A DNA stretch of 64,000 nt from Bin87 sp034420475 (GCA_034420475.1 DAOULH010000087.1:1-64000), one strand, 5' to 3'; positions 24,659 to 34,659 are shown, counted from the first letter of the stretch. Notes: generated by a model from the letters alone, not told the origin. Program-made: numbers and translations.

Positions 24659-25555
24659 CTACTGTTCTGGTTCCGGCATCCATTGACGGCCGTTGCAGAT
24701 GACCCGTGCTTGATTGAAATTCGGGCACGGGTTGTTCTGTCGATGGTCATTTCTGACCGTTGCTACGTTCGTACGAAGTGTGGGCTCTGCCCAACTACCC
24801 TGCCCTGCAGCATCGGCCCCCCAAACCGCGTGTGGCGGCAAAATAATGTCTCCGCTCCTAGGCGCTCCTACGGCGACGTACGTGTTCCTATCTACACACA
24901 TGGCAGACAGAGCGCAAATGAAAGCCGCTCGATGGTCGTGATCTATGACATTTGCAAGAGCATTTGCCATGTTGCGGCCGGGAGCCAAATGATTGATGAG
25001 TGCCTTCAAGTAGCCGTTGGCGACCGCGACTTCCCAGTATTGGTCAGAAATTTGCCCATCTGGTAAACCCTGGAAATCTTCGTCTGCGAGGAGCATAGCC
25101 AAAAAAGCGTTCGGGAACGCTTCGACGATGCGCGATCCATGAATTGCTTCTGGCTGCTGCGCCATGGATAAAGTGAGATGCCCTTCACGTTGGAGTTGTA
25201 GAACTAGGTTGCCTAACAGAGAAGCATGGTGGTGGAGCTTCTGACCGTTGCCGGAATTGGTTTGGCCGGGTCGGCAACGTTGCAGAGTAAGATCCCGGAA
25301 TAGCAAAGCCTCAGCAGCCCGGTAACAGTCGACCAATCTCAAGCCCGAGACGAGAGGACCATCTATCCCGACTCCGTTCAGATTTGAGCCGGCAGGGATG
25401 AGATTCAGCAAGTCTGTTAACCGCTGACGGTTGTGACCCGTAGTGTTACAGCACTCCCACTGGAATTGATCTCGGTTCACACTGATGAGGCACAATCCCG
25501 TACTGCGGCGGGTCTTATCCCATCCAACATCGATGCCGAGGTAATATTCAGCCAT
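24659..25555 (-). CDS. DUF429 family protein (RNase H-like fold)
   Basis: 298 residues from ATG 25555. It begins YYLGIDVGWDKTRRSTGLCL, the GxDxGW start of the DUF429 family, which has an RNase H-like fold. NGVGIDGPLVSG supplies the second acidic strand, and a late HDHRAAFICALSAMC helix carries the third acidic segment. Nuclease function is predicted for the family but unproven. Codon use and AT content are higher than neighbours by eye, hinting at transfer. It stands between two repeats. Confidence 0.7.
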   Translation of the reverse strand: MAEYYLGIDVGWDKTRRSTGLCLISVNRDQFQWECCNTTGHNRQRLTDLLNLIPAGSNLNGVGIDGPLVSGLRLVDCYRAAEALLFRDLTLQRCRPGQTNSGNGQKLHHHASLLGNLVLQLQREGHLTLSMAQQPEAIHGSRIVEAFPNAFLAMLLADEDFQGLPDGQISDQYWEVAVANGYLKALINHLAPGRNMANALANVIDHDHRAAFICALSAMCVDRNTYVAVGAPRSGDIILPPHAVWGADAAGQGSWAEPTLRTNVATVRNDHRQNNPCPNFNQARVICNGRQWMPEPEQ

Positions 25556-25600
25556 GGTCCTTTATCTCCTCCTGATGGTCATTGGGCAGCAAAGCGTTTC

Positions 25601-25690
25601 GTCAGAAGCAGGATTTTCGGGATTTAGGAAATTAACAGGATGAAAACCAAATCCTGAAAATCCAATAATCCGGCAAATCCTGCTTCCGAC
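25601..25690. repeat. 90-bp palindromic element
   Basis: GTCAGAAGCAGGATTT (25601-25616) is complementary with one mismatch to AAATCCTGCTTCCGAC (25675-25690). The inside repeats the theme AACAGGAT...AAATCCTGAAAATCC. It lies between the divergent DUF429 gene and the end of the nitroreductase gene. It resembles a non-autonomous, palindromic dispersed repeat. No coding capacity. Confidence 0.65.
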
Positions 25691-25698
25691 AGGCTACC

Positions 25699-26223
25699 CT
25701 ACGCATCCGCAAAGGTCAAAGCCTGCCCGAACTTCTCGCCGTGGGCGATCTCGGACATGGGCTTGCGGGGTGTGCCGGTGCCCGGCTCGCGCATGATGCG
25801 GTAGCCGAAGGGCAGCACCGTGATCAGCTCCAGTTCTTCAGGGATGCCCAGGAGGGACTTTACCTGGTCCTGCGCCTCCCCGCGGACGCCGACGAAGCAG
25901 GTACCCAGGCCCTCCGACCAGGCGACCAGTTCCATCTGCTGCAGCGCGCGGCCGGCGTCAAGCTGAGCGCGGCGCGCGCCGTCCATCACGATGGCGATGG
26001 CAACCTGGGACTTGCCGATGAAGGCGCCCTGAGTGCAGATTTCACCCAACTGCCTGATGGTGTCCGGATCCCGGACGACGATGAAGTGCCAGGGCTGGGT
26101 GTTGCTGGAGCTGGGCGCCCAGCGGGCCGCCTGCAAGATCTTGTGCAGCACCGCGTCGGACACCGCCTGGTCGGTGAAGTCGCGGATGGTGCGGCGGGTG
26201 CGGATGGCATTGAAAACGTCCAT
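25699..26223 (-). CDS. Nitroreductase family protein
   Basis: 174 residues. FMN-binding features are the N-terminal RTRRTIRDFTDQAV, AARWAPSSSNTQPWHFIVV, and the C-terminal ITVLPFGYRI. Length is that of the small nitroreductases with NADH:FMN reductase or dehydrogenase activity. It lies 62 bp downstream of the SMP-30-like gene on the same strand, so both may share a transcript. Substrate unknown. Confidence 0.9.
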   Translation of the reverse strand: MDVFNAIRTRRTIRDFTDQAVSDAVLHKILQAARWAPSSSNTQPWHFIVVRDPDTIRQLGEICTQGAFIGKSQVAIAIVMDGARRAQLDAGRALQQMELVAWSEGLGTCFVGVRGEAQDQVKSLLGIPEELELITVLPFGYRIMREPGTGTPRKPMSEIAHGEKFGQALTFADA

Positions 26224-26285
26224 TTTTGTACCTCAGACCAAACTGTCGGGTCATTGTCGTAACGGCTGAGCGTCGGCGCGGGTCT

Positions 26286-27203
26286 TCAGCGTACCGGCGG
26301 CCACATGATCCAGCCACGGCGGCCGGTGTTGCGCAGGCGCAGCAGGTGGCCGCCCAGCGTGGTGACGTACAGGCTGCTCTGGTCGGCGTCGCCGAAGCAG
26401 CAGTTGGTGGGCATATCGACGCCCACGGGCATGGGGTAGGTCTCCAGGACGCGCCCCTCTGGCGTCCATACGTAGAGCATGGGGCCGGGGCCGCTGGCCC
26501 AGTTGCCAGCGGTGCCGACGATATTGCCCTCCGAATCGAGGCACATTCCGTCGATGCCGCGCTGGGGGCCGCGATGGTCGGTGCCAAACTGGTGCAGCAC
26601 GATGTACTGGCCCAGCGACCCGTCCTCGTTGATCGGATACGAACGCAGTTCGCGCGCCGCTCCCGGCTCGTTGTCGGTCTGGATGATGTAGAGGGTCTGG
26701 TCATCCGGTGACACCAGCAGGCCGTTGGTTCCGGTGGTGTCGAAGGTGACCTGCTGGCAGGTGTAGGAACCGTCGGGCTGCGGGTCGGCGCGGAGGATGT
26801 CGCGGCCGGACATCTCCGGCTGCTCGCTGGGGTCGATGTTGCCGGCGTTCCACGGGTTGCTGAACCAGATGCGGCCCTGCCGGTCGATGGCCAGGTCGTT
26901 AGGGGTGTTCAGGCGTTGGTCACCCAGCCGGTCGACGATGGTGGTGGTAGTGCCGTTGGACTCGAAGCGCACGATGGCCCGCCCGCCGGAGCAACAGCCG
27001 TACAGCCGGCCCTCGGCGTCGAAAGCCAGACCGTTGGTATGGTTGGTGTTCTCCCGGTACACCGTGCATTCGCCGGTGTCCGGGTGGTACGCCATGATGC
27101 GGCTGGCGGGGATGTGGGTGAAAAGCAGGCGGCGGCCGTCCCAGGCGGGGCCTTCGGTCAGTCGGCTGAAGGGTCCGGCGACGTGCTCCCATTGCAGTGC
27201 CAT
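26286..27203 (-). CDS. SMP-30/gluconolactonase/LRE family protein
   Basis: 305 residues with a six-bladed beta-propeller lactonase pattern: LTEGPAWDGRRLLFTHIPAS, NHTNGLAFDAEGRLYGCCSG, RLNTPNDLAIDRQGRIWFSNP, TNGLLVSPDDQTLYIIQTDN, GIDGMCLDSEGNIVG and PTNCCFGDADQSSLYVTT. The Glu, Asn and Asp metal ligands of this family fall in the first, third and fourth of these. It hydrolyses sugar lactones or related cyclic esters. A paralog is at 45799-46731. Start at ATG 27203 with AGGAGGACAAC upstream. Confidence 0.9.
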   Translation of the reverse strand: MALQWEHVAGPFSRLTEGPAWDGRRLLFTHIPASRIMAYHPDTGECTVYRENTNHTNGLAFDAEGRLYGCCSGGRAIVRFESNGTTTTIVDRLGDQRLNTPNDLAIDRQGRIWFSNPWNAGNIDPSEQPEMSGRDILRADPQPDGSYTCQQVTFDTTGTNGLLVSPDDQTLYIIQTDNEPGAARELRSYPINEDGSLGQYIVLHQFGTDHRGPQRGIDGMCLDSEGNIVGTAGNWASGPGPMLYVWTPEGRVLETYPMPVGVDMPTNCCFGDADQSSLYVTTLGGHLLRLRNTGRRGWIMWPPVR

Positions 27204-27450
27204 GTTGTCCTCCTGAATTCAAGTATGGGGATTGTCCTCAGTGAGCCGGGCCGGCGCATTCCGGGTAAACGGAGATCGTCAGGGTCCGCCCGGCATGGCG
27301 CCATTGTATGCCACCCTGCCGGCAAAGTCATCGCGGCAGGGTCGGTTGGGACCTGGGACGCCGCGGTCCCGCTTGTTTGGCGCGACGTTTACCGATATAG
27401 TGCTGACACTTATCATTGAGTTGATTCCACACTAATCAGGAGTTGTCGAG

Positions 27451-28053
<603 letters not shown>

Positions 28054-28107
28054 CCACGATATGGCAGCCGTCTCACCCGTCGCAACTGTTCTGAGTTGCT
28101 AGTAAAG

Positions 28108-28217
28108 TGTCATTGCGAGCGGAGCGCGGCAATCTCGTCGGCGCAGGATCTACCTTACGGCCGGACGTTGTTGCTACGGCGTCGAGATTGCCACGCCGCA
28201 AGCGCCTCGCAATGACA
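28108..28217. repeat. TGTCATTGCGAG palindromic repeat, full copy 2
   Basis: 110 bp with perfect 12-bp ends (TGTCATTGCGAG at 28108-28119, CTCGCAATGACA at 28206-28217). Its reverse complement matches copy 1 at 23425-23534 along its length, including outside flanks, so the two are inverted copies of the same element. Confidence 0.8.
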
Positions 28218-28317
28218 ACCTGCTGAATTCTGAACGGTTACCACCCGTCGCTTCCTAGGGCGATGGGTTCCGACTTGCGCTATACTGACCGCCGATTCAC
28301 CGCGCAAGGAGTTCCCC

Positions 28318-28824
28318 ATGCCCTGGGCTGAAACCATAGTTGACACCCTGAAGAAGTGGGACACGTCGCTCATCGCTTACGTGCCCGACATCTCCATCGA
28401 CCGGGTGACCAGCATCATCAACGAGGACCCGTTCTTCCACCTGGTGTCCTGTACCCGCGAGGAGGAGGCCGTCGGCGTCGCCGTGGGCAGCTATGCGGTG
28501 GGCCGGAATGCCGCCGTGTTCATGCAGTCCAGTGGCTTCGGCAACAGCATCAACGGCATCGCCAGCCTGTGCCTGCCGGCGCGGACGCCCATCCCCATCT
28601 TCATGAACCTGCGCGGCCAGGTGGGCGAGTTCAACATCGCCCAGGTCGCCATGGGCCGGAACACCACGCCCATCCTGGACCTGTTCGGCATCGCCCACTA
28701 CACCATCGAAAGCGAGGACCGGATGGACACGCTGCTGGACGGCGTGATGAAGCTGTGCCACGCCCACCGCAACCCGGTCGCCATCTGCATGACCCCCATG
28801 CTCCACGGAGGCAAAATTGCTTAG
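28318..28824 (+). CDS. Thiamine-diphosphate decarboxylase alpha subunit (sulfopyruvate/phosphonopyruvate type)
   Basis: 168 residues from ATG 28318 with CAAGGAGTTCCCC upstream. This is the pyrimidine-binding half of a split ThDP enzyme: the catalytic Glu lies in CTREEEAVGVAVGSYAVGR, followed by QSSGFGNSINGIASLCLPAR. Its stop overlaps the TTG start of the beta gene by 8 bases. Together they resemble ComD/ComE or phosphonopyruvate decarboxylase. Substrate not fixed by sequence. Confidence 0.82.
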   Translation: MPWAETIVDTLKKWDTSLIAYVPDISIDRVTSIINEDPFFHLVSCTREEEAVGVAVGSYAVGRNAAVFMQSSGFGNSINGIASLCLPARTPIPIFMNLRGQVGEFNIAQVAMGRNTTPILDLFGIAHYTIESEDRMDTLLDGVMKLCHAHRNPVAICMTPMLHGGKIA

Positions 28825-29374
28825 GTTCGACGCCACCCAACTGGTCCTGCGCCACGCCGGGGATTCGCCCATCGTGGGCAACCTGGGCCCCACCAGCGAT
28901 GAGCTGTACCACGCCGGCCACCGGGACCGTAACTTCTACACCTACGGCAGCATGGGCTTGTGCTCATCCATCGCCCTGGGCATGGCCCTGTCCACCGACG
29001 ACAAGGTGATCTCGCTGGACGGCGACGGCTCGCTGCTGATGAACCTGGGCGCCATCGCCACCATCGGGCGGGAGAACCCGTCGAACCTGGTCGTGGTCGT
29101 CTGGGACAACGAGATGTGGGGGCAGACCGGCGGCCAGGACAGCCACACGGCCACCAACACCAACCTGGAAGAGGTCGCCAACTCCTGCGGCATCACCAAG
29201 ACCGCCACCGTGAACGACCTCGAGACGCTGGAAGAGGCCTTCGGACGGGCCATGCGCGAACCCGGCCCCTGGTTCATCGTCGCCAAGATCGAAGAGGCCG
29301 ACGAATATATGCCGGTCGCCCCGGTGGAGCCGGAGTTCACGCTGTACCGCTTCCGAAACACCTATGCAGGGTAA
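28817..29374 (+). CDS. Thiamine-diphosphate decarboxylase beta subunit
   Basis: 185 residues from TTG 28817. It is the pyrophosphate-binding half: TPP motif SLDGDGSLLMNLGAIATIG, then NLVVVVWDNEMWGQTGG. GNLGPTSDELYHAGHRDRNF is typical of the sulfopyruvate decarboxylase beta group. It overlaps the alpha gene and needs it for activity. The next gene (DUF3800) may start inside its last codons. Confidence 0.85.
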   Translation: MLRFDATQLVLRHAGDSPIVGNLGPTSDELYHAGHRDRNFYTYGSMGLCSSIALGMALSTDDKVISLDGDGSLLMNLGAIATIGRENPSNLVVVVWDNEMWGQTGGQDSHTATNTNLEEVANSCGITKTATVNDLETLEEAFGRAMREPGPWFIVAKIEEADEYMPVAPVEPEFTLYRFRNTYAG

Positions 29375-30131
29375 AGGGGTGGCAAAAGCGATGGCGGAGG
29401 GGGAATACAGCGATTACATCATATACGCTGACGAGAGCGGGGACCCCAACCTGACGTCAATTGACGCGGACTACCCGGTTTTTGTTCTCAACTTCTGCGT
29501 TTTTCACAAGGATGACTACGCTAAATCGGTCCTGCCTGCGGTGGCGGCGTTCAAGTTCGAGCATTTCGGGCATGACGGCGTGGTGCTGCACGAGAACGAA
29601 ATACGCCTACAGAGAACGCCATTCGTCTTTCTACGAGACGAGCAACAGCGGGCGCTTTTTATGGCAAAGCTGGACCGGCTGATCAGGCAAGCAGATTTTA
29701 CAATCATTGCCGCCGTGGTTGACAAGCGCAGGTTGGAGCAACCGCACGACCCCTACGAGATAGCTCTGCGAAATTGTATGGAACGCACTTGCGGCTTTCT
29801 GGGAAACCTCGGAGAGTGTAAGCGGACAACACACATCATAATCGAGAGCCGAGGTAACAAGGAAGACAGGCAACTGACGGAGGCATTTCGGCGCATTCGG
29901 CATGGCGAAAACCCGTCCGGCCAAACCCTGCCAAGTCTTGATATTGAATTTGCGGACAAGAAAGCCAACTCGGCAGGGTTACAAATTGCAGATTTGACCG
30001 CTCGCCCAATTGGCCGGCATTTCATTGACCCAGAGCAGTCTAACCGAGCTTGGGATGCGATTGAGCCCAAGCTGCTGCGTTCTCCGCAAGGCGATGTGGA
30101 TGGATGGGGACTGACGATCTCGCCAAAATAG
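29364..30131 (+). CDS. DUF3800 family protein
   Basis: 255 residues if ATG 29364 is used, overlapping the decarboxylase stop by 11 bases; ATG 29391 is an alternative and keeps the family start. The signature is YSDYIIYADESGDPNL, with the acidic DES and later Asp and Glu residues (VVLHENEIR, HIIIESRGNKED, LQIADLTARPIG) of the RNase H-like DUF3800 fold. Family members are often carried on mobile or defence-rich DNA. A strong terminator follows. Function unknown. Confidence 0.78.
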   Translation: MQGKGVAKAMAEGEYSDYIIYADESGDPNLTSIDADYPVFVLNFCVFHKDDYAKSVLPAVAAFKFEHFGHDGVVLHENEIRLQRTPFVFLRDEQQRALFMAKLDRLIRQADFTIIAAVVDKRRLEQPHDPYEIALRNCMERTCGFLGNLGECKRTTHIIIESRGNKEDRQLTEAFRRIRHGENPSGQTLPSLDIEFADKKANSAGLQIADLTARPIGRHFIDPEQSNRAWDAIEPKLLRSPQGDVDGWGLTISPK

Positions 30132-30138
30132 GGAAAAA

Positions 30139-30162
30139 CCCCGGAGTAGTCCGGGGCTTTTT
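30139..30162 (+). terminator. Rho-independent terminator after DUF3800 gene
   Basis: CCCCGGA (30139-30145) pairs with TCCGGGG (30150-30156) around GTAG and is followed by CTTTTT. A perfect 7-bp stem with a T run, 8 bp after the stop codon. Confidence 0.9.
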
Positions 30163-30443
30163 ACACGGATTGGGAACTACCCTGGTCCTCAGCGAAGGGC
30201 CTGTACTACTCCAAGCCAATCGCCGGCAGGCAATGGCCCACCTTCAACGCACTTGATTGCTAACGGTCAAGCCGCAGCCAAATCCGCCGACCGTAACCAC
30301 CCCCAATCACGGTATCATCTTATATCCAATTGGGTATGTCCGTCAAAGTTCCGTTTGCCACCTCCCGCCCGGTTGGTCTATGATTGAGCCGGCGGCCCCG
30401 GCCGCTGACTTGCGCTTACGGCGCGGAGGAGATGACCAGCCCG

Positions 30444-31508
30444 ATGACGCAGGCCACGAGCTCTTTACCCAGCGAGACCGACGCTAACGGCGCAGTCGCC
30501 ATCGCCCGCCGGAGCGCCGACGCTGACGCTATGCCCGATGGCCTCAGCGCCGAAGACCTGGTGGAAGTGTGCCGGCAGATGATCCTGGTGCGCACCATGG
30601 ACGAGCGCATCTGGATGATGAACCGCCAGGGCAAGGTTCCCATTGCCGCGTCATGCCAGGGGCACGAGGCGGCGGAACTGGGTTCGCTGCTGGCCGCGCA
30701 GAAGGACGGGGATTGCTTCCTCTTCCCATACTACCGGGACTTGGCGGTCAAGATGGCCGCCGGGCTCACGCCGCGCCAGGTGATGCTTTCCTTTATGGGC
30801 AAGGAGGGAGAACCGTACTCCGGCGCGCGCCAATTCCCGTTGCAGGGAGCAGATCTCCCCCGCAACATCATCCAGATTTCCAACGTGGTCGCCGCCGGAC
30901 TGACCCAGGCCGTGGGCTACGCCCTGGCGTGCAAGATGATGGGCGAACAGACGGTGACCATCTGCTACTTCGGCGACGGGGCAACCAGCCAGGGCGAGAC
31001 CCACGAAGCGATGAACTTCGCCGCCATCCACCAACTGCCCGTCATCTTCATCTGCGAGAACAACAAGTACGCCATATCGACGCCGCAGGACTCGCAGATG
31101 GTAATCAGCGACGTAGCCGCCCGGGCCGAGGGCTACGGATTCCCCGGGTTTGTGATCGACGGCCTGGACCTGGTCGCCTGCTACGAGGCGACGCGGCAAG
31201 GCATCGCCCACGCCCGTGCTGCCGGCCCGGTGTTGATCGAGATGAAGGTCGAGCGGTTCATGCCTCACACCACTGACGACGACGACCGCCGCTACCGAGA
31301 CCGCGACGCCCTGGACGCCGCGCGCCGGTTCGATCCGGTGGCCGTCTTCCCGGCCCAGATGGTGGAGCGCGGTATCCTGACCCAGGAGCAACTGGATGCC
31401 TTCCGCGCCGAGGCCGCACAGCAGGTGAACGACGCCACCGACTTCGCCGACGCGGCCCAGCCTCCGGATGCCTCAACGATCGGCGACCATCTCTACGTCC
31501 AGGGATAA
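30444..31508 (+). CDS. Pyruvate/branched-chain 2-oxoacid dehydrogenase E1 alpha subunit
   Basis: 354 residues from ATG 30444; ATG 30432 directly abuts the GGAGGAG ribosome-binding site, which is too close. ThDP motif ICYFGDGATSQGETHEAMNF and IFICENNKYAISTP are typical of E1 alpha. MDERIWMMNRQGKVPI and ASCQGHEAAELG near the N terminus match the acyl-chain 2-oxoacid group. First of a four-gene operon, E1 alpha, E1 beta, E2 and lipB. The E3 gene is not in the window. Confidence 0.9.
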   Translation: MTQATSSLPSETDANGAVAIARRSADADAMPDGLSAEDLVEVCRQMILVRTMDERIWMMNRQGKVPIAASCQGHEAAELGSLLAAQKDGDCFLFPYYRDLAVKMAAGLTPRQVMLSFMGKEGEPYSGARQFPLQGADLPRNIIQISNVVAAGLTQAVGYALACKMMGEQTVTICYFGDGATSQGETHEAMNFAAIHQLPVIFICENNKYAISTPQDSQMVISDVAARAEGYGFPGFVIDGLDLVACYEATRQGIAHARAAGPVLIEMKVERFMPHTTDDDDRRYRDRDALDAARRFDPVAVFPAQMVERGILTQEQLDAFRAEAAQQVNDATDFADAAQPPDASTIGDHLYVQG

Positions 31509-31515
31509 GCACATC

Positions 31516-32499
31516 ATGGCAGAAATGACCGTAATTGAAGCAGTCCGTTCCGCGCTCCGCGAAGAGATGGAGCGAGACGAGCGCGTGTTCGTCATGGGCG
31601 AGGACGTCGGCCAACGCGGCGGCGTGTTCCTCGCCACACAAGGGTTCATCGAGGACTTCGGGCCGCAGCGGGTGATCGATTCCCCACTGGCCGAAGCGTC
31701 GATCATGGGCATCGCCCTGGGCGCGGCCTTCCGGGGGATGCGGCCGATACCCGAGGTGCAGTTCTCCGACTTCGTGTGGCCCAGCGTCAACCAGTTGATC
31801 GGCGAGGCGGCCCGCGTGCACTACGGCACCAACGGCGCGCTGAAGGTTCCGATGACCGTGCGCATCCCCTATGGCGGTGGGATCCGCGGCGGACTCTACC
31901 ACTCGCAGAACGTGGAGGCCCTGTTTTTCCACACGCCGGGCTTGGTGGTGGTCACGCCGTCCACGCCCTACGAGGCCAAGGGATTGCTCAAGTCCGCCAT
32001 CCGCGACGACAACCCCGTCATATTCCTGGAGCACAAGAAGACCTACCGTCTCGTCCGGGGCGAAGTGCCCGACGAGGAATACACCCTGCCCATCGGACCG
32101 GCCGACATCAAGCGGGCCGGCTCCGACGTCACGGTCGTCAGCTACGGGCTGGCCATGCACTACTGCCTGGCCGCGGCGGAGACGGTTGCCGCTGATGGTA
32201 TCAGCGCGGAGGTGGTTGACCTGCGGACCCTCAAGCCCCTGGACACCGAGACCATCCTGGGCTCAGTGAAGAAGACCGGCAAGCTGCTGGTGGTGCACGA
32301 GGACAATATCAGCGGCGGCATCGGCGCCGAGATCGCAGCCCTGGCGGCCGACGAGGCCTTCGAGTACCTGGACGCGCCCATCGCCCGTCTCTGTGGGCCT
32401 GACGTACCCACCATGCCCTTCGCCCAGACCCTGGAAGACGCCTACATGCCGAGCCCGGACGCCATCGCCGCCGAACTCCGACGCCTGGCAGCCTATTAA
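31516..32499 (+). CDS. 2-oxoacid dehydrogenase E1 beta subunit
   Basis: 327 residues from ATG 31516, 7 bp after the alpha gene. Recognisable pieces are EAVRSALREEMERDERVFVM, GEDVGQRGGVFLATQGF, VIDSPLAEASIMGIALGAAF, RPIPEVQFSDFVWPSVNQLI and RIPYGGGIRGGLYHSQNVEA, all typical of E1 beta. It forms the alpha2-beta2 decarboxylase with the preceding gene. Substrate (pyruvate versus branched-chain) is not decided by sequence. Confidence 0.92.
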   Translation: MAEMTVIEAVRSALREEMERDERVFVMGEDVGQRGGVFLATQGFIEDFGPQRVIDSPLAEASIMGIALGAAFRGMRPIPEVQFSDFVWPSVNQLIGEAARVHYGTNGALKVPMTVRIPYGGGIRGGLYHSQNVEALFFHTPGLVVVTPSTPYEAKGLLKSAIRDDNPVIFLEHKKTYRLVRGEVPDEEYTLPIGPADIKRAGSDVTVVSYGLAMHYCLAAAETVAADGISAEVVDLRTLKPLDTETILGSVKKTGKLLVVHEDNISGGIGAEIAALAADEAFEYLDAPIARLCGPDVPTMPFAQTLEDAYMPSPDAIAAELRRLAAY

Positions 32500-32513
32500 T
32501 GTTCCCGCTGCGC

Positions 32514-32545
32514 TGTCATTGCGAGCGTAGCGCGGCAATCTCGTT
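32514..32545. repeat. TGTCATTGCGAG repeat, half copy
   Basis: TGTCATTGCGAGCG(T)AGCGCGGCAATCTCG lies in the short gap between E1 beta and E2. Only the left arm of the 110-bp element is present. It separates two genes that otherwise would be adjacent in the operon. Confidence 0.6.
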
Positions 32546-32562
32546 CTCATGAGGACTATCCC

Positions 32563-33978
32563 GTGGCCCAACTCATCGAACTTCCCCACGTCGGCGAGAG
32601 CGTCGTCGAAGGCACCATCGGCAAGTGGCTCAAGCAGCCCGGCGACCATGTGGAGCGCTACGACCCGCTGGTTGAGGTGGTGACCGACAAAGTGACCATG
32701 GAAGTGCCCTCCCCGGTATCGGGCGAATTGCTGCGGATCATCGCTCAGGAGGGCGAGACGGTTCCCATGGGCGCGCCCATCGCGGAGGTGGACGACGGCA
32801 GCGGACCGGCAGCCGGCGCACCTACGCTGGCGTCCGCGTCCCAATCGACTGCGCCAACACGGGCGCCGGCCCAGGCGTCGGCGGCTCCGTCGACCCCGAC
32901 GTCGTACCTGATCACGGACGCTCGTCCGGTTGGCCCCACCGGCGGATCGGCGGTGGAAGCGCAGACCCAGGAAGATACCAGCGATGCAGTCACCACACCG
33001 GCGGGGGCGGTCCAGGCAACTCCTACGGTCGTCGTCGCACGCGATGAAGACCCGGTGTCGGAGCGGTCACCCAACCGCCTGTCTCCGGCCGTGCGCCGGC
33101 TGGCCGCCGAGCACAACCTGGACGTTGACCGTATCGCCGGCACCGGCATGGGTGGGCGCGTCACCAGGAACGACGTGCTGCGCTACCTGGAGGAACAGGC
33201 GGCAACGGTCACCACGACGCCCGCATCGCCGCCCGTCATTCCCGCTGCTGCACCATCCGCACCGCCCGCAGCGCTTTCGGCTGACGAGGAACGTGTTCAG
33301 CTGACCCCCGTGCGCCGCATGATCGCCGACGCCATGGTGCGCTCAGTGACGCAGATCCCTCATGCGTGGAGCATGGTGGAGGTGGACATCACCGAACTGG
33401 TCGGCCTGCGCAGCCGGGAGCGGGACCGGTTCCGCGCCCGCGAGGACGTCAACCTGACTTACTTGCCTTTTGCGCTGAAGGCCGTCGCCTCCGCCTTGAA
33501 AGACAACCCCACCATGAACGCGTCCTGGGGTGACGACTGCATCATCCTCAAGCGTCGCATCAACCTGGGCATCGCGGTGGCCGCGCCAACGGGCCTGGTG
33601 GTGCCCGTGATTCACGACGCCGACCGGCTGAGCATCGCCGGCCTCGCCCATGCCGTCGCCGATCTTTCGGATCGGGCCCGCGGCGGAACCCTGCGGCTGG
33701 AGGACGTGCAAGGCGGCACGTTCACCGTGAACAACACCGGCGCCCTGGGCAGCGTCCTCGGCGGGCCTATCATCAACCACCCCCAGGCTGGCATCCTGAC
33801 CACCGAGGCGGTGCAGCAGCGCCCCGTTGTCCTCAACGACGCCATCGCCATTCGCTGGATGATGAACCTGTGCCTGTCCTTCGACCACCGCATCAACGAC
33901 GGCGCCGAATCGGGCGCGTTCATGCAATCGGTGAAGGCTCGCCTCGAGGCGATGGATGGCGACACGCCCATCTACTGA
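32563..33978 (+). CDS. 2-oxoacid dehydrogenase E2 (dihydrolipoamide acyltransferase)
   Basis: 471 residues from GTG 32563 with GAGG upstream. Domains in order: lipoyl domain with Lys43 in EVVTDKVTMEVPSP, an Ala/Pro/Thr linker, the E3/E1-binding domain (RLSPAVRRLAAEHNLDVDRI, GMGGRVTRNDVL, residues about 170-206), a second linker, and the catalytic domain ending with SFDHRINDGAESG, which contains the HxxxDG motif. Length and order are standard for E2. The stop lies inside the lipB start, so they are coupled. Confidence 0.93.
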   Translation: MAQLIELPHVGESVVEGTIGKWLKQPGDHVERYDPLVEVVTDKVTMEVPSPVSGELLRIIAQEGETVPMGAPIAEVDDGSGPAAGAPTLASASQSTAPTRAPAQASAAPSTPTSYLITDARPVGPTGGSAVEAQTQEDTSDAVTTPAGAVQATPTVVVARDEDPVSERSPNRLSPAVRRLAAEHNLDVDRIAGTGMGGRVTRNDVLRYLEEQAATVTTTPASPPVIPAAAPSAPPAALSADEERVQLTPVRRMIADAMVRSVTQIPHAWSMVEVDITELVGLRSRERDRFRAREDVNLTYLPFALKAVASALKDNPTMNASWGDDCIILKRRINLGIAVAAPTGLVVPVIHDADRLSIAGLAHAVADLSDRARGGTLRLEDVQGGTFTVNNTGALGSVLGGPIINHPQAGILTTEAVQQRPVVLNDAIAIRWMMNLCLSFDHRINDGAESGAFMQSVKARLEAMDGDTPIY

Positions 33979-34648
33979 CGGCGCGGACATCGCGGCGGGT
34001 GATGGAACCTGTCGCATCATACGGGCCGGCGTGGTGGATTACCGGGAGGCGTGGGACTGGCAGGTCCGCATCGCTGATGGCGTCCGCGACGGCTCGCAGC
34101 CCGAAACCCTGCTGCTCCTGGAGCATCCGCACACCTACACCCGGGGCCGGCTGGCGCCTGATAGCGACCTTTTGCTGGACGAAGCGACGTTGGCCGCCCG
34201 CGTCATCACCGTGGTCGAAAGCGACCGGGGCGGACTGATCACCTATCACGGCCCGGGCCAGTTGGTCGCCTACCCCATCATCCGGCTGCGCGGGCGCGGC
34301 GGCCCTCACTGGTACGTGCGCACCCTGGAACAAGTCATCATCAGCGTGCTTGCCGAGTTCGGCCTGGCCGCCACCACCGTCGAAGGACGCACCGGCGTCT
34401 GGACAGCCGACGGCCAACGCAAGATCGCCGCCATCGGCGTGAAGATCGCCGGCGGGGTCGCCTATCACGGCTTCGCCATCAACGTCGACCCCGACCTGAC
34501 CATGTTCGACGGCATCATCCCCTGCGGCATAACCGACCGGGCGGTGACCAGCATGGCTGCCGAGCTGGATGCAACGGTGGATACAGGGACAGTGGCCGAC
34601 TGCGTGGCCCGCCGGTTCTGCGGAGCGCTGGATCTGGCTGGAGACTGA
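33956..34648 (+). CDS. lipB: Octanoyl-[ACP]:protein N-octanoyltransferase LipB
   Basis: 230 residues from ATG 33956, overlapping the E2 gene by 23 bases. LipB features: LLLLEHPHTYTRGRLA, DRGGLITYHGPGQLVAYPII, KIAAIGVKIAGGVAYHGFAI and the catalytic Cys in GIIPCGITDRAVTS. It transfers octanoate from acyl carrier protein to the lipoyl domain of E2, matching the operon. LipA is not seen in the window. Confidence 0.92.
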   Translation: MATRPSTDGADIAAGDGTCRIIRAGVVDYREAWDWQVRIADGVRDGSQPETLLLLEHPHTYTRGRLAPDSDLLLDEATLAARVITVVESDRGGLITYHGPGQLVAYPIIRLRGRGGPHWYVRTLEQVIISVLAEFGLAATTVEGRTGVWTADGQRKIAAIGVKIAGGVAYHGFAINVDPDLTMFDGIIPCGITDRAVTSMAAELDATVDTGTVADCVARRFCGALDLAGD

Positions 34649-34659
34649 AAGCCGGCGGT

